The notes: generated by a model from the sequence alone, not told the origin. DNA of 64,000 nucleotides from Bugulina stolonifera (GCA_935421135.1 OW285188.1:22607233-22671232); one strand, 5' to 3'. Numbered from the stretch's first letter, positions 59,301 through 62,761 are shown. Numbers and translations: made by a program.

Positions 59301-59393
59301 AATCTGCACCCACTGCACCAATCTGGAGATGTAGAAGCAAGGTCAAAGCTCCATCGAGAAGGAACCCAGGTTTATAGTTCAACTACTAGCTGA
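26353..59393 (+). CDS. HCFC1: Host cell factor 1 (HCF/HCFC1) orthologue
   Basis: Nineteen coding exons: 26353-26518, 26910-27131, 27400-27487, 27717-27940, 28194-28382, 28793-28969, 29386-29533, 31191-31263, 31738-31828, 32056-32168, 48169-48267, 49481-49631, 50068-50124, 50378-50688, 56130-56240, 57081-57221, 58447-58554, 58734-58929, 59293-59393. All phases agree, giving 921 residues. Residues 1-355 are the kelch propeller ([49 protein letters not shown]). Exon 7 matches the SAS1N fibronectin-III strand. Exons 15-19 carry the C-terminal FN3 pair ([23 protein letters not shown]). HCF-1 is a nuclear chromatin co-regulator that tethers histone-modifying enzymes to transcription factors. The middle is short and Thr-rich, and no obvious C-terminal NLS remains. 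Introns 10 and 14 host a Polinton and a gypsy element. Small extra exons could have been missed. Confidence 0.93.
26690..26875. repeat. Minisatellite of palindrome ATGTAATATTACAT
   Basis: In HCF intron 1. Perfect 14-bp palindromes start at 26690, 26720, 26746, 26776, 26806 and 26832, with a degenerate seventh at 26862. The spacing is 30, 26, 30, 30, 26, 30 bp, from two alternating linkers, one with CGTATGAG and one with TGTGTATTTA. Confidence 0.85.
27302..27340 (+). other. Candidate 39-bp cassette microexon in HCF intron 2
   Basis: Flanked by tcctag and gtacaa, symmetric phase 1-1 and open, it would add 13 residues ([13 protein letters not shown]) between kelch segments ending PRI and starting GHSF. 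The reading excludes it from the base model because the orthologous human junction has no insert. Confidence 0.25.
29526..29633 (+). repeat. Four tandem copies across the exon 7 5' splice site
   Basis: Period 26-28 bp, consensus like ctaaaccgtgagtagtaaac. The first copy contains the real exon 7 end and donor (aaacc|gtgagt at 29533/29534). Copies 3 and 4 retain gtgagtag; copy 2 has gctagtag and has lost the GT-rich donor. Confidence 0.85.
29634..31190. other. HCF intron 7
   Basis: About 1.5 kb of AT-rich intron with several ACATGTA words near 30120-30480. No element ends or genes recognised. Confidence 0.5.
32306..32311 (+). repeat. Target site duplication, left, of the Polinton
   Basis: AGTCAC immediately outside the left end, identical to 46993-46998. 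Six bp is the Polinton/Maverick standard. Confidence 0.95.
32312..32476 (+). repeat. Left TIR of the Polinton
   Basis: The outer 72 bp (32312-32383) match the right end with one mismatch (gcgtgct versus gcgcgct) and contain near-duplicate GAGGCGGTTTGAG words. The inner 90 bp are recognisable but much diverged, ending near tagtcaag. Confidence 0.9.
32477..32925. other. Polinton non-coding: left TIR to polymerase stop
   Basis: No frame. Holds a perfect 16-bp palindrome actggtatataccagt (32556-32571) and the polymerase 3' end. Confidence 0.6.
32926..37263 (-). CDS. Polinton protein-primed DNA polymerase B with N-terminal zinc fingers
   Basis: 1,445 residues without interruption. The N-terminus has three C2H2 zinc fingers (about residues 9-30, 38-59 and 73-92). 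After a middle region comes the block '[11 protein letters not shown]...HFSLIKRLD', with a further Cys/His finger near residue 427-445, an extension seen in many animal Polinton polymerases. The exonuclease motif YDIETF lies near residue 493 and [10 protein letters not shown] near 623. Polymerase motif A (GYDANALYL) lies near 862, motif B ([10 protein letters not shown]) near 1171 and motif C (ETDTDS) near 1270. All catalytic acids are present. The enzyme is expected to replicate the linear element by protein priming from its inverted repeats. The start ATG gives zinc finger 1 complete, supporting it. Confidence 0.95.
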   Translation of the reverse strand: MESKTEFSCPHCSFFFATKSTLKRHILTIHTKNVKEFGCSNCDKMFKRKDDLVRHTKSHKILQKQGGDLSNICDQCGKGFVRKDNLMRHIKTHSIAKEFQTVTSSSVAVPTDETDLATEVARENLNVSAADQTNENKNVDLESLLQKYDTSIRTYFKKGRILDIFNFKLHNQMDDIRHHLTKIWRENLITRVKVNCSPGFILKHKVSGERRYFHSSGNNNRLFEHPHLIKSESDLKLFADKLYNMDILEFVRQQRPNTSWQIELVTNISFYFWKILDMGKIGKGTILPDYIVNHKALMAMNRCKRSKQVYTDHLCFFRCLSLKLRCTCKGKCLCSSVSERHVRLLFGKYRQKRGLTSSHKQFRGIRLKDLVLLEKLFKVSVTVFELAQNGSSNVIWSSKSTFSKKLHLNVFQDHFSLIKRLDCYARAYDCAHCDAAYSRLSDLKRHNCKANEKRLQFPNKCYQPNETIFDILHDRANIDVDVDRRHYPYRITYDIETFMCKDNLLPGTSKMTYTAKHMLMSIGVCSNVPGFTTAKCFINTGDETELIETFVNYISAISSASYEILLQSYSDVITDLESFVAEQQDIESHFAESAFSNPRLYASRIPSKILERFSAYLRCIPVVGFNSQAYDLNVMKGPLLQQLHKTSKINYTIKRENKLQCIETDEFKFVDIINFIAPGFSYDKYLNAFGCSQRKGFFPYEYIDNLKKLDETELPPHSAFFSTLKDCNISSEEYEYCQEIWTTHGMETLADFLRWYSFLDVEPFLEAIEKQSQIYRTKGIDMLKDAISLPGLAVRWKFAEVGEDCFDIPLISKVNRDLYKTVKDNIVGGPSIVFHRYHEKGITKIREINFGEKAKLCSKVVGYDANALYLWCMSQNMPTGCPIRRRFENNFKPEFPSKYGRMAWGYLEYVKHVTGNNIQHMFNKGEKKLGQHSLPVDGYCEESGTVYQFHGCLFHGHTCHLTKGMEVNPVNGRSMKDLHEETKSKEEYIKALGYQLIVMYECHWNDLLQLDPDISSFVSQLQARTMTNSGSMTESDIIHALIHGQFFGMIECDISVPSELSDKFAEMQPIFRNTNVTRESLSDSMKEFAEQTGHLKYAQRMLIGSMYGTKILLLSPLAQWYLKQGLKITRVYQIIQYKPVQCFEKFCCSVSDARRLGDSNPDSSVLADTAKLVGNSVYGKMITNKERHKEVSYTDSDRKASIKVRNRRFVSLEEPCDGFYEVTQEKRCITLDTPVTLGFSILQYAKLRMLQFYYDFVDRFVARCDFQYIETDTDSAYMALSGELESVVRPEMRRQFYQEYHNWFPRPYCNVHYQDFLTQKIRGEAWLLQDCCKQQFAHDRRTPGLFKDEFQGEGMVALNSKTYYCWGDTVHKFSTKGINKSRNNPTRAQFLEVLLTKKPVCGTNMGFIKKDNNIYTYSQLRTGLTYFYAKRKVCQDGVSTLPIDI
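37918..38270 (+). repeat. Degenerate tandem array upstream of the opposite-strand Polinton gene
   Basis: About six related units begin ggagatgac or similar at 37918, 37971, about 38037, 38110, 38162 and 38216. They share downstream words such as tacaacataacaat and tttgccgatttt, at intervals of about 50-75 bp. The array stops just before a TATA box. It may hold upstream regulatory sites; a replication role is also possible. Confidence 0.65.
38273..38278 (+). promoter_or_regulatory. TATA box of the opposite-strand Polinton gene
   Basis: TATAAA in gcgatataaaagttgg, 86 bp before the ATG at 38364 and directly after the tandem array. The divergent polymerase gene starts at 37263, so 37264-38363 is the bidirectional intergenic region. 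Confidence 0.6.
38364..39107 (+). CDS. Polinton spliced gene, unknown function, Cys-rich C-terminus
   Basis: The only + strand gene of the element. Exon 38364-38419 ([18 protein letters not shown]) joins exon 38606-39107 across a 186-bp GT-AG intron (aag|gtaggc ... tttacag) in phase 2, giving 185 residues. A basic, helical N-terminus is followed by a beta-rich segment ([20 protein letters not shown] ... [11 protein letters not shown]) like the small DNA-binding-type proteins common in animal Polintons, though I cannot assign a fold. The C-terminus has about eight cysteines in 35 residues (CKVGDICN ... CYGYCSSC ... CRC), possibly a zinc site. Early expression alongside the polymerase is suggested only by their divergent arrangement. 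Confidence 0.7.
39108..39453. other. Polinton convergent 3' region
   Basis: 346 bp between the stop of the + strand gene and the stop of the protease gene. AT-rich, with aataaa near 39230 as a possible polyadenylation signal for the + gene. Confidence 0.5.
39454..40044 (-). CDS. Polinton adenain-like cysteine protease (PRO)
   Basis: 196 residues with the catalytic layout of adenovirus protease/Ulp1 (clan CE): His63 in GTHWIVIYF, Asp79 in DYFDSYG, the probable oxyanion Gln109 in LQS, and nucleophile Cys120 in [11 protein letters not shown]. The length is close to adenain (about 204). It is expected to process capsid and core precursors in the assembling particle. It lies 14 bp downstream of the major capsid gene on the same strand, which fits a late block. 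Confidence 0.9.
   Translation of the reverse strand: MFSTLSPIEKMNTNHIDSILKSDSLTKKVYKGTLARDRFIECKVTFPSLFVCNTDNSSQPGTHWIVIYFSKNRKCDYFDSYGMPPLFKDLSDKISLIDDLFVYNTQPLQSMNTNVCGSYCIIYSLMKCRGFELSHFVNIFLQTRDCEERDHVLKYFIGAKFPELSTHGPIPEIHQINGDYKQGCLYRFSVQNNNFT
40059..41393 (-). CDS. Polinton major capsid protein (double jelly-roll candidate)
   Basis: 444 residues belonging to the animal protein family often annotated 'F54H12.2-like', which corresponds to the Polinton major capsid protein. Recognisable stretches are near the start ([14 protein letters not shown], the [17 protein letters not shown] type), a VSVNGHEIE loop and [17 protein letters not shown]. The position in a protease - capsid - small core protein - penton block agrees. 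The double jelly-roll fold is known for the family and cannot be seen directly. The frame is intact. Confidence 0.88.
   Translation of the reverse strand: MSFSKIHADSDDSVLSQLDLFNTPFTQTSVIGGEWVEVGPIRDSTNGPLEFEFEGNEDQYLDLQNTLIQVKAKVRLANGDDLDGDIANVTVIPGENFMHSLFSTISVSVNGHEIEYDSNYAYRAYLETLVNYGKQAKSTHLNAGFWFSDTLNAIDTNQLTANHRVDINTRKAVISGSKTIDMIGRPHSELFSQHQYIIPSCNLRIKLLRSDPKFCLLKTTADDTQEYRVDIIKCDILLRKVKVNPSVAANHNALLTQGKTIKYPLNKVETQIFSITQGRQSERINLILNRQEPKRIILGFVEHSAKNGSYEKSPFGFKHFNLNSIGLNVNGHPIPSKPLRVDYTSEGYIQAYMHFMITVGKSFSDEGNCITREQYASGFALYAFDLTGDLCEGSDVHLIRNSTTVLEVTFKEALENTLSLFVYAEGDDMIEINNSRVVTRASKT
41411..41848 (-). CDS. Polinton small basic capsid/core protein with Gly-hydrophobic segment
   Basis: 145 residues lying between the two capsid genes, overlapping the penton 3' end by 8 bp. 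The middle (residues about 40-62, [19 protein letters not shown]) is a glycine/hydrophobic amphipathic stretch. The C-terminus is strongly basic and Ser/Lys-rich ([20 protein letters not shown]). This resembles the small virion core or membrane-active proteins of adenovirus-like particles, but only by composition and position. It is a plausible protease substrate (for example near GRG). Confidence 0.7.
   Translation of the reverse strand: MTNMVVPYNPQASSMFYRDYYTRQNGNGLSVFKGATIQRGRGIGGFFSRVLRGAMPLLKSGAKTVGKQLIDTTASLTKDLLNGKDLKTAAVQNFSTGGRNLLSSLTTHLGSTSTKRQRATKSKSSNHSKSSHKRRHVNKTDNIFR
41841..42578 (-). CDS. Polinton minor capsid (penton-like) protein
   Basis: 245 residues opening [12 protein letters not shown], then [13 protein letters not shown] and [14 protein letters not shown]. 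That opening is characteristic of the Polinton minor capsid/penton family, which is predicted to adopt a single jelly-roll and form the particle vertices. Its stop overlaps the next gene by 8 bp, indicating tight packing. It is the first gene of the late capsid cluster when read on the minus strand. Confidence 0.85.
   Translation of the reverse strand: MSEFYITLPSNACLEIFPNNTLANYTVKLERPLRLEGKWVVGLVEMHYPNSWDNVTDGKILIKQNNSNSLKIASIKTGRYRTIDDILSSIHQCLSGFRIESVVSLVHEKIQNFCYVRISDNDLEIELSENLCNILGLENRSHGFGETIGVQQCDIAEGFTSMYVYCNIIEPQIVGDIQAPLLRIVPVKGRTKEVNQMESFQHVQYLPISNIGTETVEMVIRRDDGRNPSFQSGKVIITLHLKKVD
42579..42985. other. Polinton intergenic region between penton and integrase genes
   Basis: 407 bp, AT-rich, with no frame. 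It contains the perfect hairpin at 42838-42863 and should hold the promoter of the capsid block and the 3' end of the integrase block. Confidence 0.6.
42838..42863. repeat. Perfect 10-bp inverted repeat (hairpin)
   Basis: AACTTGCTAG - gcatgt - CTAGCAAGTT. It lies between two gene blocks of the Polinton; a role is not known. Confidence 0.9.
42986..44035 (-). CDS. Polinton integrase (rve family) with C-terminal chromodomain
   Basis: 349 residues. The catalytic triad is Asp75 (LQVDLIDIQ), Asp135 (VQSDKGKEF) and Glu170 (VVERFNRTF), a DD34E spacing typical of Polinton c-integrases. The last roughly 40 residues ([10 protein letters not shown]...[15 protein letters not shown]) form a chromodomain with the aromatic/Trp positions present, expected to guide insertion towards modified chromatin. 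The N-terminus is shorter than in some Polintons and a zinc-binding HHCC module is not evident. Its start overlaps the 200-residue gene upstream by 8 bp. Confidence 0.95.
   Translation of the reverse strand: MNRLTHLYLTPRLPSSLGGLNRLVSQQRSREKIKKSNALNWLQGQDTYTLHKPIRKKFPRRQTIVSGMNEQLQVDLIDIQRLKAQNDNIKYLLTAIDVFSKRAWVIPLKSKSGDNVQDALKQILSSTDFRTVQSDKGKEFINKKVQDLFKNRNITHFTSENENIKASVVERFNRTFQTSLYRWFTYTGSNRYIEVLDDLVRGYNNRYNRSIGLAPNQVTRENQEDIWLRLYPQVMNRVNPKLKVGDYVRISKARMTFDRGYTPSWSTEIYTIAAVNETNPVVYEIKDLNKDSILGTFYESELQKVSKPSTYIIEQVLKKKSVGGKTKYFVKWLGYPKSFNQWVNQEDIV
44028..44630 (-). CDS. Polinton conserved-type protein, unknown function
   Basis: 200 residues. The N-terminal part is charged and helical ([20 protein letters not shown]), followed by a Pro-rich linker ([12 protein letters not shown]). 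The C-terminal part has repeated Lys-Trp words ([15 protein letters not shown] ... [17 protein letters not shown]). Proteins of this kind sit beside the integrase or ATPase in many animal Polintons. No catalytic motif is visible. Translationally close to the integrase (8-bp overlap). Confidence 0.6.
   Translation of the reverse strand: MEEIADDTTLTDAEKIREHSQILKRYLENFKDAINLSRKQALLGETNDTLLPTLPPIPPPSPQLPKKEETLYKESYSLPETLKPVITNLTAAEIVKNIPLPKRVEARKLLRDIELKKIMKWSDDGQVIYQGKPIKGSDIKALVADAVGRPARPTSKRLPWKKFSEILNKHNINTKQEGSGYRTYKNFRKQIKNNKWFCYE
44752..45069 (-). CDS. Polinton small protein ending in a Gly-Leu hydrophobic segment
   Basis: 105 residues: a basic helical body ([30 protein letters not shown]) and a C-terminal tail [17 protein letters not shown]. 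The 'RR-K-Y...L' body followed by GGFLGALL is a recurrent small Polinton/adintovirus-type protein. The tail resembles membrane-active or core peptides of adenoviruses by composition. A structural (virion) role is inference. Confidence 0.65.
   Translation of the reverse strand: MSQRIKRNFTSLQALAKASKTIKSTMISNASKDLILSLVECAANLIRGNVYLTPHQFRRLKRYRVELERLVKPRTSQKERKTILQNGGFLGALLRPLLGLLLGQQ
45140..45772 (-). CDS. Polinton packaging ATPase (FtsK/HerA superfamily)
   Basis: 210 residues. Walker A is at residues 20-27 (GPTGSGKT), Walker B at 86-92 (WVIIDDL), and a hydrophobic strand ending in Gln ([10 protein letters not shown], 116-125) acts as the sensor-like motif. It is expected to pump element DNA into the capsid. 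The start codon overlaps the stop of the upstream 112-residue gene by 4 bp, an arrangement suggesting co-expression. Confidence 0.92.
   Translation of the reverse strand: MSMESHDIRLKSPFTAIIAGPTGSGKTHLLSSLITNAKIVSNPPPKEIIYCYGVWQKAFEDMKDVTFHEGIIDIKQRVPGDGDNRWVIIDDLMDETNGQTDELYTKLSHHLNISVFFVVQNLFRKQQRTMSLNTHYLFLFKNPRDSSFISHLARQVYPNKSKFMVESYQDATQNPHSFLLVDLKQNTNEYLRLIGNFNSTDGVKYAYIAK
45769..46107 (-). CDS. Polinton small single-span membrane protein, unknown
   Basis: 112 residues with a charged N-terminus, one hydrophobic span (about residues 42-60, [17 protein letters not shown]) and an Asn/Ser-rich C-terminal half. It overlaps the ATPase start by 4 bp and the upstream gene by 47 bp. The real start could be the Met at residue 4 or 11. 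No family recognised. Confidence 0.5.
   Translation of the reverse strand: MRLMELQRTNMERVYEALTRRPSTGEDQLASRDEVKSRRATISIVILIITLISVISSLASTNIKYKLKSNNINILDSLGLTYKNQTNDFGTLRSYKALNTSSLYNNTLPNTQ
46061..46795 (-). CDS. Polinton hypothetical protein, first gene from the right end
   Basis: 244 residues, no recognised family. It contains several cysteines (CTCLNEK..CTPCNL, residues about 135-151) that might bind metal, and mixed helix/strand content. It starts only about 30 bp inside the right inverted repeat, so its promoter must lie within or next to the repeat. Confidence 0.55.
   Translation of the reverse strand: MCGIYSECLVQLDIALINQHESVIVVSGNAIYKDYSEIITGDCGTLIHLQSYNYNICDVIYRSLIPDHVKNYPLMSFESYENWTKRYQITQEGVRKITEVHFYFCLSEKLCDAITALAKTDCTCLNEKLFPSCTPCNLISSTSINHTTSTLNLYLPNALTLIDFNEICQYIQEMMDVADLDHLISLSATLWRSRKDIKRLVVLISPYFGLRSVDKNLSAYNLVRNISKICETNGVTKDKYGKSL
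46827..46992 (-). repeat. Right TIR of the Polinton
   Basis: Inverted partner of 32312-32476, with the shared inner words atgctcgttata and gtcaag. Confidence 0.9.
46993..46998 (+). repeat. Target site duplication, right, of the Polinton
   Basis: AGTCAC, identical to 32306-32311. Confidence 0.95.
46999..48168. other. HCF intron 10, right of the Polinton
   Basis: 1.17 kb of intron. No additional exon or element found. Ends at the acceptor atttacag (48168). Confidence 0.6.
48268..49480. other. HCF intron 11
   Basis: 1.2 kb, AT-rich. Nothing recognised. Confidence 0.6.
50470..50663 (+). repeat. HCFC1: Coding Thr/His repeats in HCF exon 14
   Basis: Three units read [38 protein letters not shown] and [20 protein letters not shown], with an ASTTSTT spacer after the first. 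Each has acidic-(N/D)-T-H followed about five residues later by A-N and a Thr/Ser run. Confidence 0.9.
50689..51288. other. HCF intron 14, left of the gypsy element
   Basis: 600 bp. A 99-codon minus-strand frame ends at 51264 without a recognised domain; see rejected items. Confidence 0.5.
51294..51526 (-). repeat. 3' LTR of the gypsy element
   Basis: 233 bp. Nearly identical to 55782-56015: one short variable patch (tatacac versus tattgctc) and two substitutions. Confidence 0.95.
51527..51537 (-). other. Polypurine tract
   Basis: GAGAAAGGAGA on the minus strand, directly before the 3' LTR. Confidence 0.8.
51707..55711 (-). CDS. Gypsy gag-pol polyprotein
   Basis: 1,334 residues in a single frame. 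The gag domain spans about residues 1-200. Two zinc knuckle-like Cys clusters follow ([13 protein letters not shown] and [14 protein letters not shown], 227-259), then aspartic protease DTGAS (315-319). Reverse transcriptase has [11 protein letters not shown] and YVDD near 591-594. RNase H has LSVDAS near 737 and QIEKEFLAV. The integrase has an HHCC zinc module (HLGTSKC..CGIC, near 960-1000) and a rve core with [15 protein letters not shown] and GLAERMNQ (near 1110). There is no frameshift between gag and pol. It resembles the K02A2.6-like/mag-type gypsy elements common in animals. No envelope gene. Confidence 0.95.
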   Translation of the reverse strand: MAEGLRPPGNFISSTGNPSENSRSWTKWLEQFDYYMVATEKSAKSGEVQVATLLTLLGAQGQEIYRTFDLTADQKKDVAVVKGKFTAHFAPQVKTVFERFKFHSRIQQQTESFDDFLTALRCLITTCNFHEDEKDNALMDRIVAGITSQTVREDIFNLDGNPDLDKVIQLCRRAEATKQYMSDMKPEAQKSVHAIQQQHTRKQTYQKPDKISTQQTTNTNNGLVKNCKYCKTDHPRGQCPAYGKVCKSCHKPNHFARACRSSGKTVSTSKTNTNELTEMQNDHEVTFAVNTKSNTTNEWCINAFCNDLPLQLKVDTGASCNVMPKKTFEFLCRKSCSTVSFDKHTKALVTFSGHKLSVLGRTTLLVEVHKKFYSIEFVIVDTCSGQTTLLGLPSCKELGLVNVTDSVSDLVARDFTDVFQGLGKLPCRHALQLKSDPKPVIHSARRVPFRLRDKLRETLDHMVSQGTITKVRQATDWVHPIVNVLKPNGSLRICLDPSELNKNLKREHYALPTPTEIFAKLGQSRVFTTLDCTSGFMQIELDHESSLLTTFATPFGRYRFLRLPYGISSSPEIFSRTVTELFEDIQGVECYVDDILIHAPTETEHDAILKAVLERCRESNLKLNEAKCKFRQAELKYLGHIISEGKIKADPAKVEAVVNMPPPQCKEDIRRLLGMATYLAKFCPNLSELTTPLRDLTRKDVEWSWTDIHAQSFENLKSVIASCPTLKIFDPLLPLTLSVDASQHGMGATILQEGQPVEYASCALTETQRRYAQIEKEFLAVQFGLRRFHQYIYGQHVIVETDHLPLLSIVKKGLNDLSPRLMRMRLRNQIYDYSLVYKPGKELVLADTLSRAFLAEQSCDGAELLQNNDFEQIQAVTQGILTGPTFKGRLQTAVKSDPTMQILISHIEDGWPMQKKFCLDILKPYWTVRHDLTVYDGLILRGNQIVIPVSMQKEVANLIHAGHLGTSKCIERAKCAVYWPGYHSQIKDLVDGCGICQENMRANASTNLEYFEIPEYPMQSVSMDVFELNGVQYLVTVDRYSKWPCCNELKTGRSSEMISLLRRQFLDFGKPEILISDNATCFTSYEFKCFMEDNEIKHVTTSPYYSQSNGLAERMNQTIKNSLQKAFESNQSLFDVLFTLRSTPIGDNLPSPAVLLQARNLRGGLHCAPAQLKHKHLNLNEIEDIFMKRQARTTFNSSTGKPAVQFYVGLKVWLKLSHRNWIEGEIVELAQTPRSFYIQLNDGRVFRRNQKYLRLRKPVNTSSSEKVSVQPSQSAIPVSPPSNLETSRRSQPASSQVVSNSTNNTPSVQTQPHSGPHTITRSGRVSKPPVRYGS
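55771..55781 (-). other. Primer-binding site, tRNA-Leu type
   Basis: Read on the minus strand, TGGTGTCAGGA starts immediately inside the 5' LTR. It complements the 3' end of animal leucine tRNAs (..TCCTGACACCA). Confidence 0.75.
55782..56015 (-). repeat. 5' LTR of the gypsy element
   Basis: 234 bp; contains the expected element promoter. No separate TATA box was identified with confidence. Confidence 0.95.
56241..57080. other. HCF intron 15
   Basis: Contains the TATACTGTCTGTCC minisatellite (separate entry). Otherwise AT-rich and featureless. Confidence 0.6.
56325..56430. repeat. Minisatellite, about 20-bp unit
   Basis: Five or so copies of tcctatagtatactgtctg, one interrupted by ttacag. 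Confidence 0.85.
57222..58446. other. HCF intron 16
   Basis: 1.2 kb with a cluster of TACATGTACATG words (57275-57390) and a short (GTA)n tract near 58325-58350. No exon found. Confidence 0.6.
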
Positions 59394-60156
59394 TAGTAAT
59401 AATTCTTGTACAAAATATTATATTATTGTAAAATAATTTCACATTAGACATAAATTCTGTACACTTGTATATCAATCTATTTGTATATAATTATAATACA
59501 TGTGCAGTTGTTAGTTGTTGCACAGTGTAAAGTTTATATAATACTTCCTTACACATATTACCATCTATATACATGTTTAAAAAAATATTTTACTTTTTAT
59601 AGGCTGACATGTATTATATTGAAATTAACACCTGCAACATGCCCTATGCAGATTCCTATACAATTATGACTAATTATTGTAATCCAAAATATAGTGTACT
59701 AAAATACTGGAGAATGGAGGAGTGACAATAATTATAGCAGTAGGTAAATTTTCACAAGCAATTACACCAACTACAAGTACAATATTACTAGAACACCAGA
59801 TAAAAGTATTTAGTGGAGACAAGTTACCTGAGTTAGGTTACGATGACTATTTAGTAATTGAGTTAATATTGGTTAGACATTCCTTTACAACTGAAAATAT
59901 ATTTGGCTCAGTTCAGCATCACTGAATAAACCATTGATACATGCACTGGTTAACATTCTCCGTTCACAGGTCTAATCTTACACTACTACAGCAACCTTAG
60001 TTACTCAATCACGGTAAGAATATAAAGACTAGTTGCCAGAGTGAACAAGTCCAAGTGCCAAATATTCCCCTGCCTAGCGCTTACTGTATCAACCTCATGG
60101 AACAGTAGGCATATAAAAATATAACAATTCACTAATATTACCGAGGATTGTCCAAG
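59394..60156. other. Convergent 3' region of HCF and the Bcl-2 gene
   Basis: 763 bp between the two stop codons; contains both 3' UTRs. No other gene. Confidence 0.6.
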
Positions 60157-62761
60157 TTAACTTTTTTGCACAAAGAAAAGAGCAGCAGCAGCACCAGCAA
60201 TGGTAGCTATTCCTAAAGAGCATGCTTTTGTCCATGAGAATTCTCCATTTTGGTGATTATTTTGATTTTCTGGTCTGTCATAAAATTCTACAAACCCCTC
60301 CTGTAAAAGAGAAAAGATGGTTGGTCATTACTGTAGAAACAGCCACAAAATACTAGCGAACTAAACAGAGAAATATTAAAGGTGCAATGGCAGTTAGATA
60401 AGCTAATAATGCAGTTGAATGTGATTGACTGAAAGCCATTCTAGTAACACTAACACTAAAGCTAGTGCCTCAACAATGCCTCTCTTAGGTCAGTGTCACA
60501 TACAACCTGAAGTATTGATCGAGGATTGTGTAGTATTCGCAAACTAGGGATAAATGAGAACATAAATGTTAGCACTATAAAACCGTTCTTGGAAACTGTG
60601 TATAATGCAATCCTATATCTCATAGTGCTTTCTGACCTTGTTCATTGCTAAGCTGAGCGGTTTCATGCTCTAAGAAGTCAGGTCGATAAAACTCCACAAA
60701 ACCATGCTGAAAGACAACATAACGGCTGGAGTGAAAAAGTACAACATAAAAAGCAGATAGTGTACCTAGTTGTTCTGGCTGCCAATGGCACCATAGAATT
60801 GCCTATCAAAGGAGTTATATTTGTGACTGCCACCAAGGGAGCCTACCTGATTTACTGTGCATGTGAAGTCTGCCAGCTTTGATACACAATATCAGAAGTA
60901 TCAGTGCATAATTATTAATTATAGCATAGCTGTTGCTTAGTCTAGGCAATGGAAGAAAGGTAGAGGTAGATTTTAAACTAGCATATATCGTAGTTTACTA
61001 GCATACTTGTAGCTTACTAACCTACTAACCAAAGAAAACATTGCCAACAATTATTATGTAAAGGTCATAAACGTTGGTCAGTGCAAGTAGCAATCAGCAG
61101 TAGTTCTCAGCTACTGGGGATTGATTGACAAAACATGGAACAATGAATCTGCAGCTGCTAAGAGACATCTGCAGAGGAGCAGGTGGTTTCAATGTGGAGT
61201 CCTCAGCATCAGGATATATAATAGGCTTATATATTGTCACAGGCCTATATGCTTTGGAACCTTATTTGCCTTTGTTGTGAACTACACATCATTTTGATGA
61301 AAAGGAGTTTGAAAGACATTAGTATTCTAGTATAAGGCTGTTTCAGTAGTATCTCAACATTATACTATATGTATTTTACTACTCTGTTTTTCAGTGACAT
61401 TTTTGAAACTTCTAAATTTGTCCAACTAAGAAATTATTGAGCTCTCAGTCAAAAAATAATTATAATAACAAAGCAAGTGAGAATATATTGGATTTACAGT
61501 AGGTACCAATATACTGTGTTGTTATTGGCAGCTTGCCTTGTCATTCTATTAATCAATGGCACTAATGCTTGAAAATTTCTTTGTATTTATAGAACAACAG
61601 TCATTCATTAATTAGGTTCAGAGGAATGCTGAGAATGTCAAAGTCTAATCACATGAGCGGATATGAAGATAAAATGAAGAATGGAGTCATGAGAGGATGT
61701 GACATCAGCAACCCTTGTCCGAGTTACTGTTACTAACAGATAGCTTTATATTACACTGGAGTGTGTGATAACGGCACCTCTTGATAACACTAACTGCATT
61801 GACTGATTTTGTTAGCAACCTGAGGATGTAGTAGTAGTACCTAGTGCTGGGCTAGGATACTTGGTAAGTATGGTTCCAGAGTTGCCTTCTTGTGCTAGGG
61901 CTCTCCTTGGGCACAGGGTATTTGTATAGTACCCATGTGTGTATTCATATATAGTACCATTTGATGTGTGTGCGTGTAAAATAAGGGTTTGGGATCCACA
62001 GCTGCTCGGGTATAAGAACCCTGAATATCCTGAATATTTCAAATTACTGAAACTCTTTAGAGAGAAAAAGGTACAATTTTCGATTCCAACTGAGTTGAGG
62101 TATCTCAACCCAGCACTACACCTACGAGCTGTACCATCAGTTGCTTTCCATAGGTATCAGATTCGCCTATAGGCCTACTACTTATTTTTTCACTGACCAA
62201 TTGGTAGGAGTGAACAGAGACAAGCAAATAACAATCGCCACCAACACCACAAGGGCAAGAACTACACTGGTAGACAAAACACATACTAACCCATCCTCCA
62301 TGTTCTGTTATCCAATGTGCAAATCTGTCGGAGAGTAAATGATTAGTAGTCCAATGGACAATATTATCCACTTGATTAGGTACATCATTTTCCATAGCTT
62401 TCAATGAAAGTTTTACTGAGAATACTAATAATCCAACAATCCGCCCCCATTGAATACCGTTTTCAAACAGTACTGACCCTATGCCTACAAATGCTTCATG
62501 AGCTTGTGGTCCATTAACATCTATATTTTCAACCATTTCCACAAATGCATTGTTGTAAGCATTTTCAAATTGTTGACCCAACAGCCGGATTGTCCTCATT
62601 GCTGGAGTCGGATGCTCGGCTGGCTCATCACCCCAGTTATTATATCCTGCTAGCCTTAATCTATATGCTGTGTAGTCTCTGACAATCTCTCGTACCTCCA
62701 TACTATTGTATTTGTTCTTGTGGATTTTATCATGTGTTAGTCTATCATACACCATGACCAT
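60157..62761 (-). CDS. Bcl-2 family protein with BH4, BH3, BH1, BH2 and membrane anchor
   Basis: Exon 62761-62291 (157 codons) joins exon 60300-60157 (47 codons and stop) in phase 0, giving 204 residues. A BH4-like EIVRDYTAYRLRLAGY lies at about 25-40 and a BH3-like MRTIRLLGQQFENAY near 62. BH1 is NGIQWGRIVGLLVF near 106 and BH2 is HWITEHGGW at the exon end. The tail EGFVEFYDRPE is followed by a C-terminal hydrophobic anchor (ACSLGIATIAGAAAALFF) and VQKS. Four BH domains plus a tail anchor point to a pro-survival-type member acting at mitochondrial or ER membranes. A BAX/BAK-like role is possible because divergent BH groups are hard to separate. A second tail exon lies in the intron (60637-60706). 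The ATG follows an acceptor (tttcag) by 10 bp, so the 5' UTR is spliced. Confidence 0.88.
60637..60706 (-). other. Alternative tail exon of the Bcl-2 gene
   Basis: Flanked by ctttcag and gtcaga on the minus strand, it reads HGFVEFYRPDFLEHETAQLS and on to SNEQ. It matches the start of the final exon (EGFVEFYDRPE), so it is a duplicated exon. Its phase is 0 in and 1 out. Splicing it to the final exon shifts frame and ends after about eight codons, removing the membrane anchor. Confidence 0.7.
60707..62290. other. Large intron of the Bcl-2 gene
   Basis: 1.6 kb. Holds open frames on both strands near 61812-62172 that I could not link to a gene (see rejected items). Confidence 0.5.

Noticed and set aside
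61812..62172. Plus-strand exon-like segments (QPEDVVVV... and IRVWDPQLLGYKNPEYPEYF...) in the Bcl-2 intron
   Set aside because: The second frame looks protein-like, but the open frames of the two segments are not in compatible splice phases, the acceptor before the second is poor, and no upstream exons were found.
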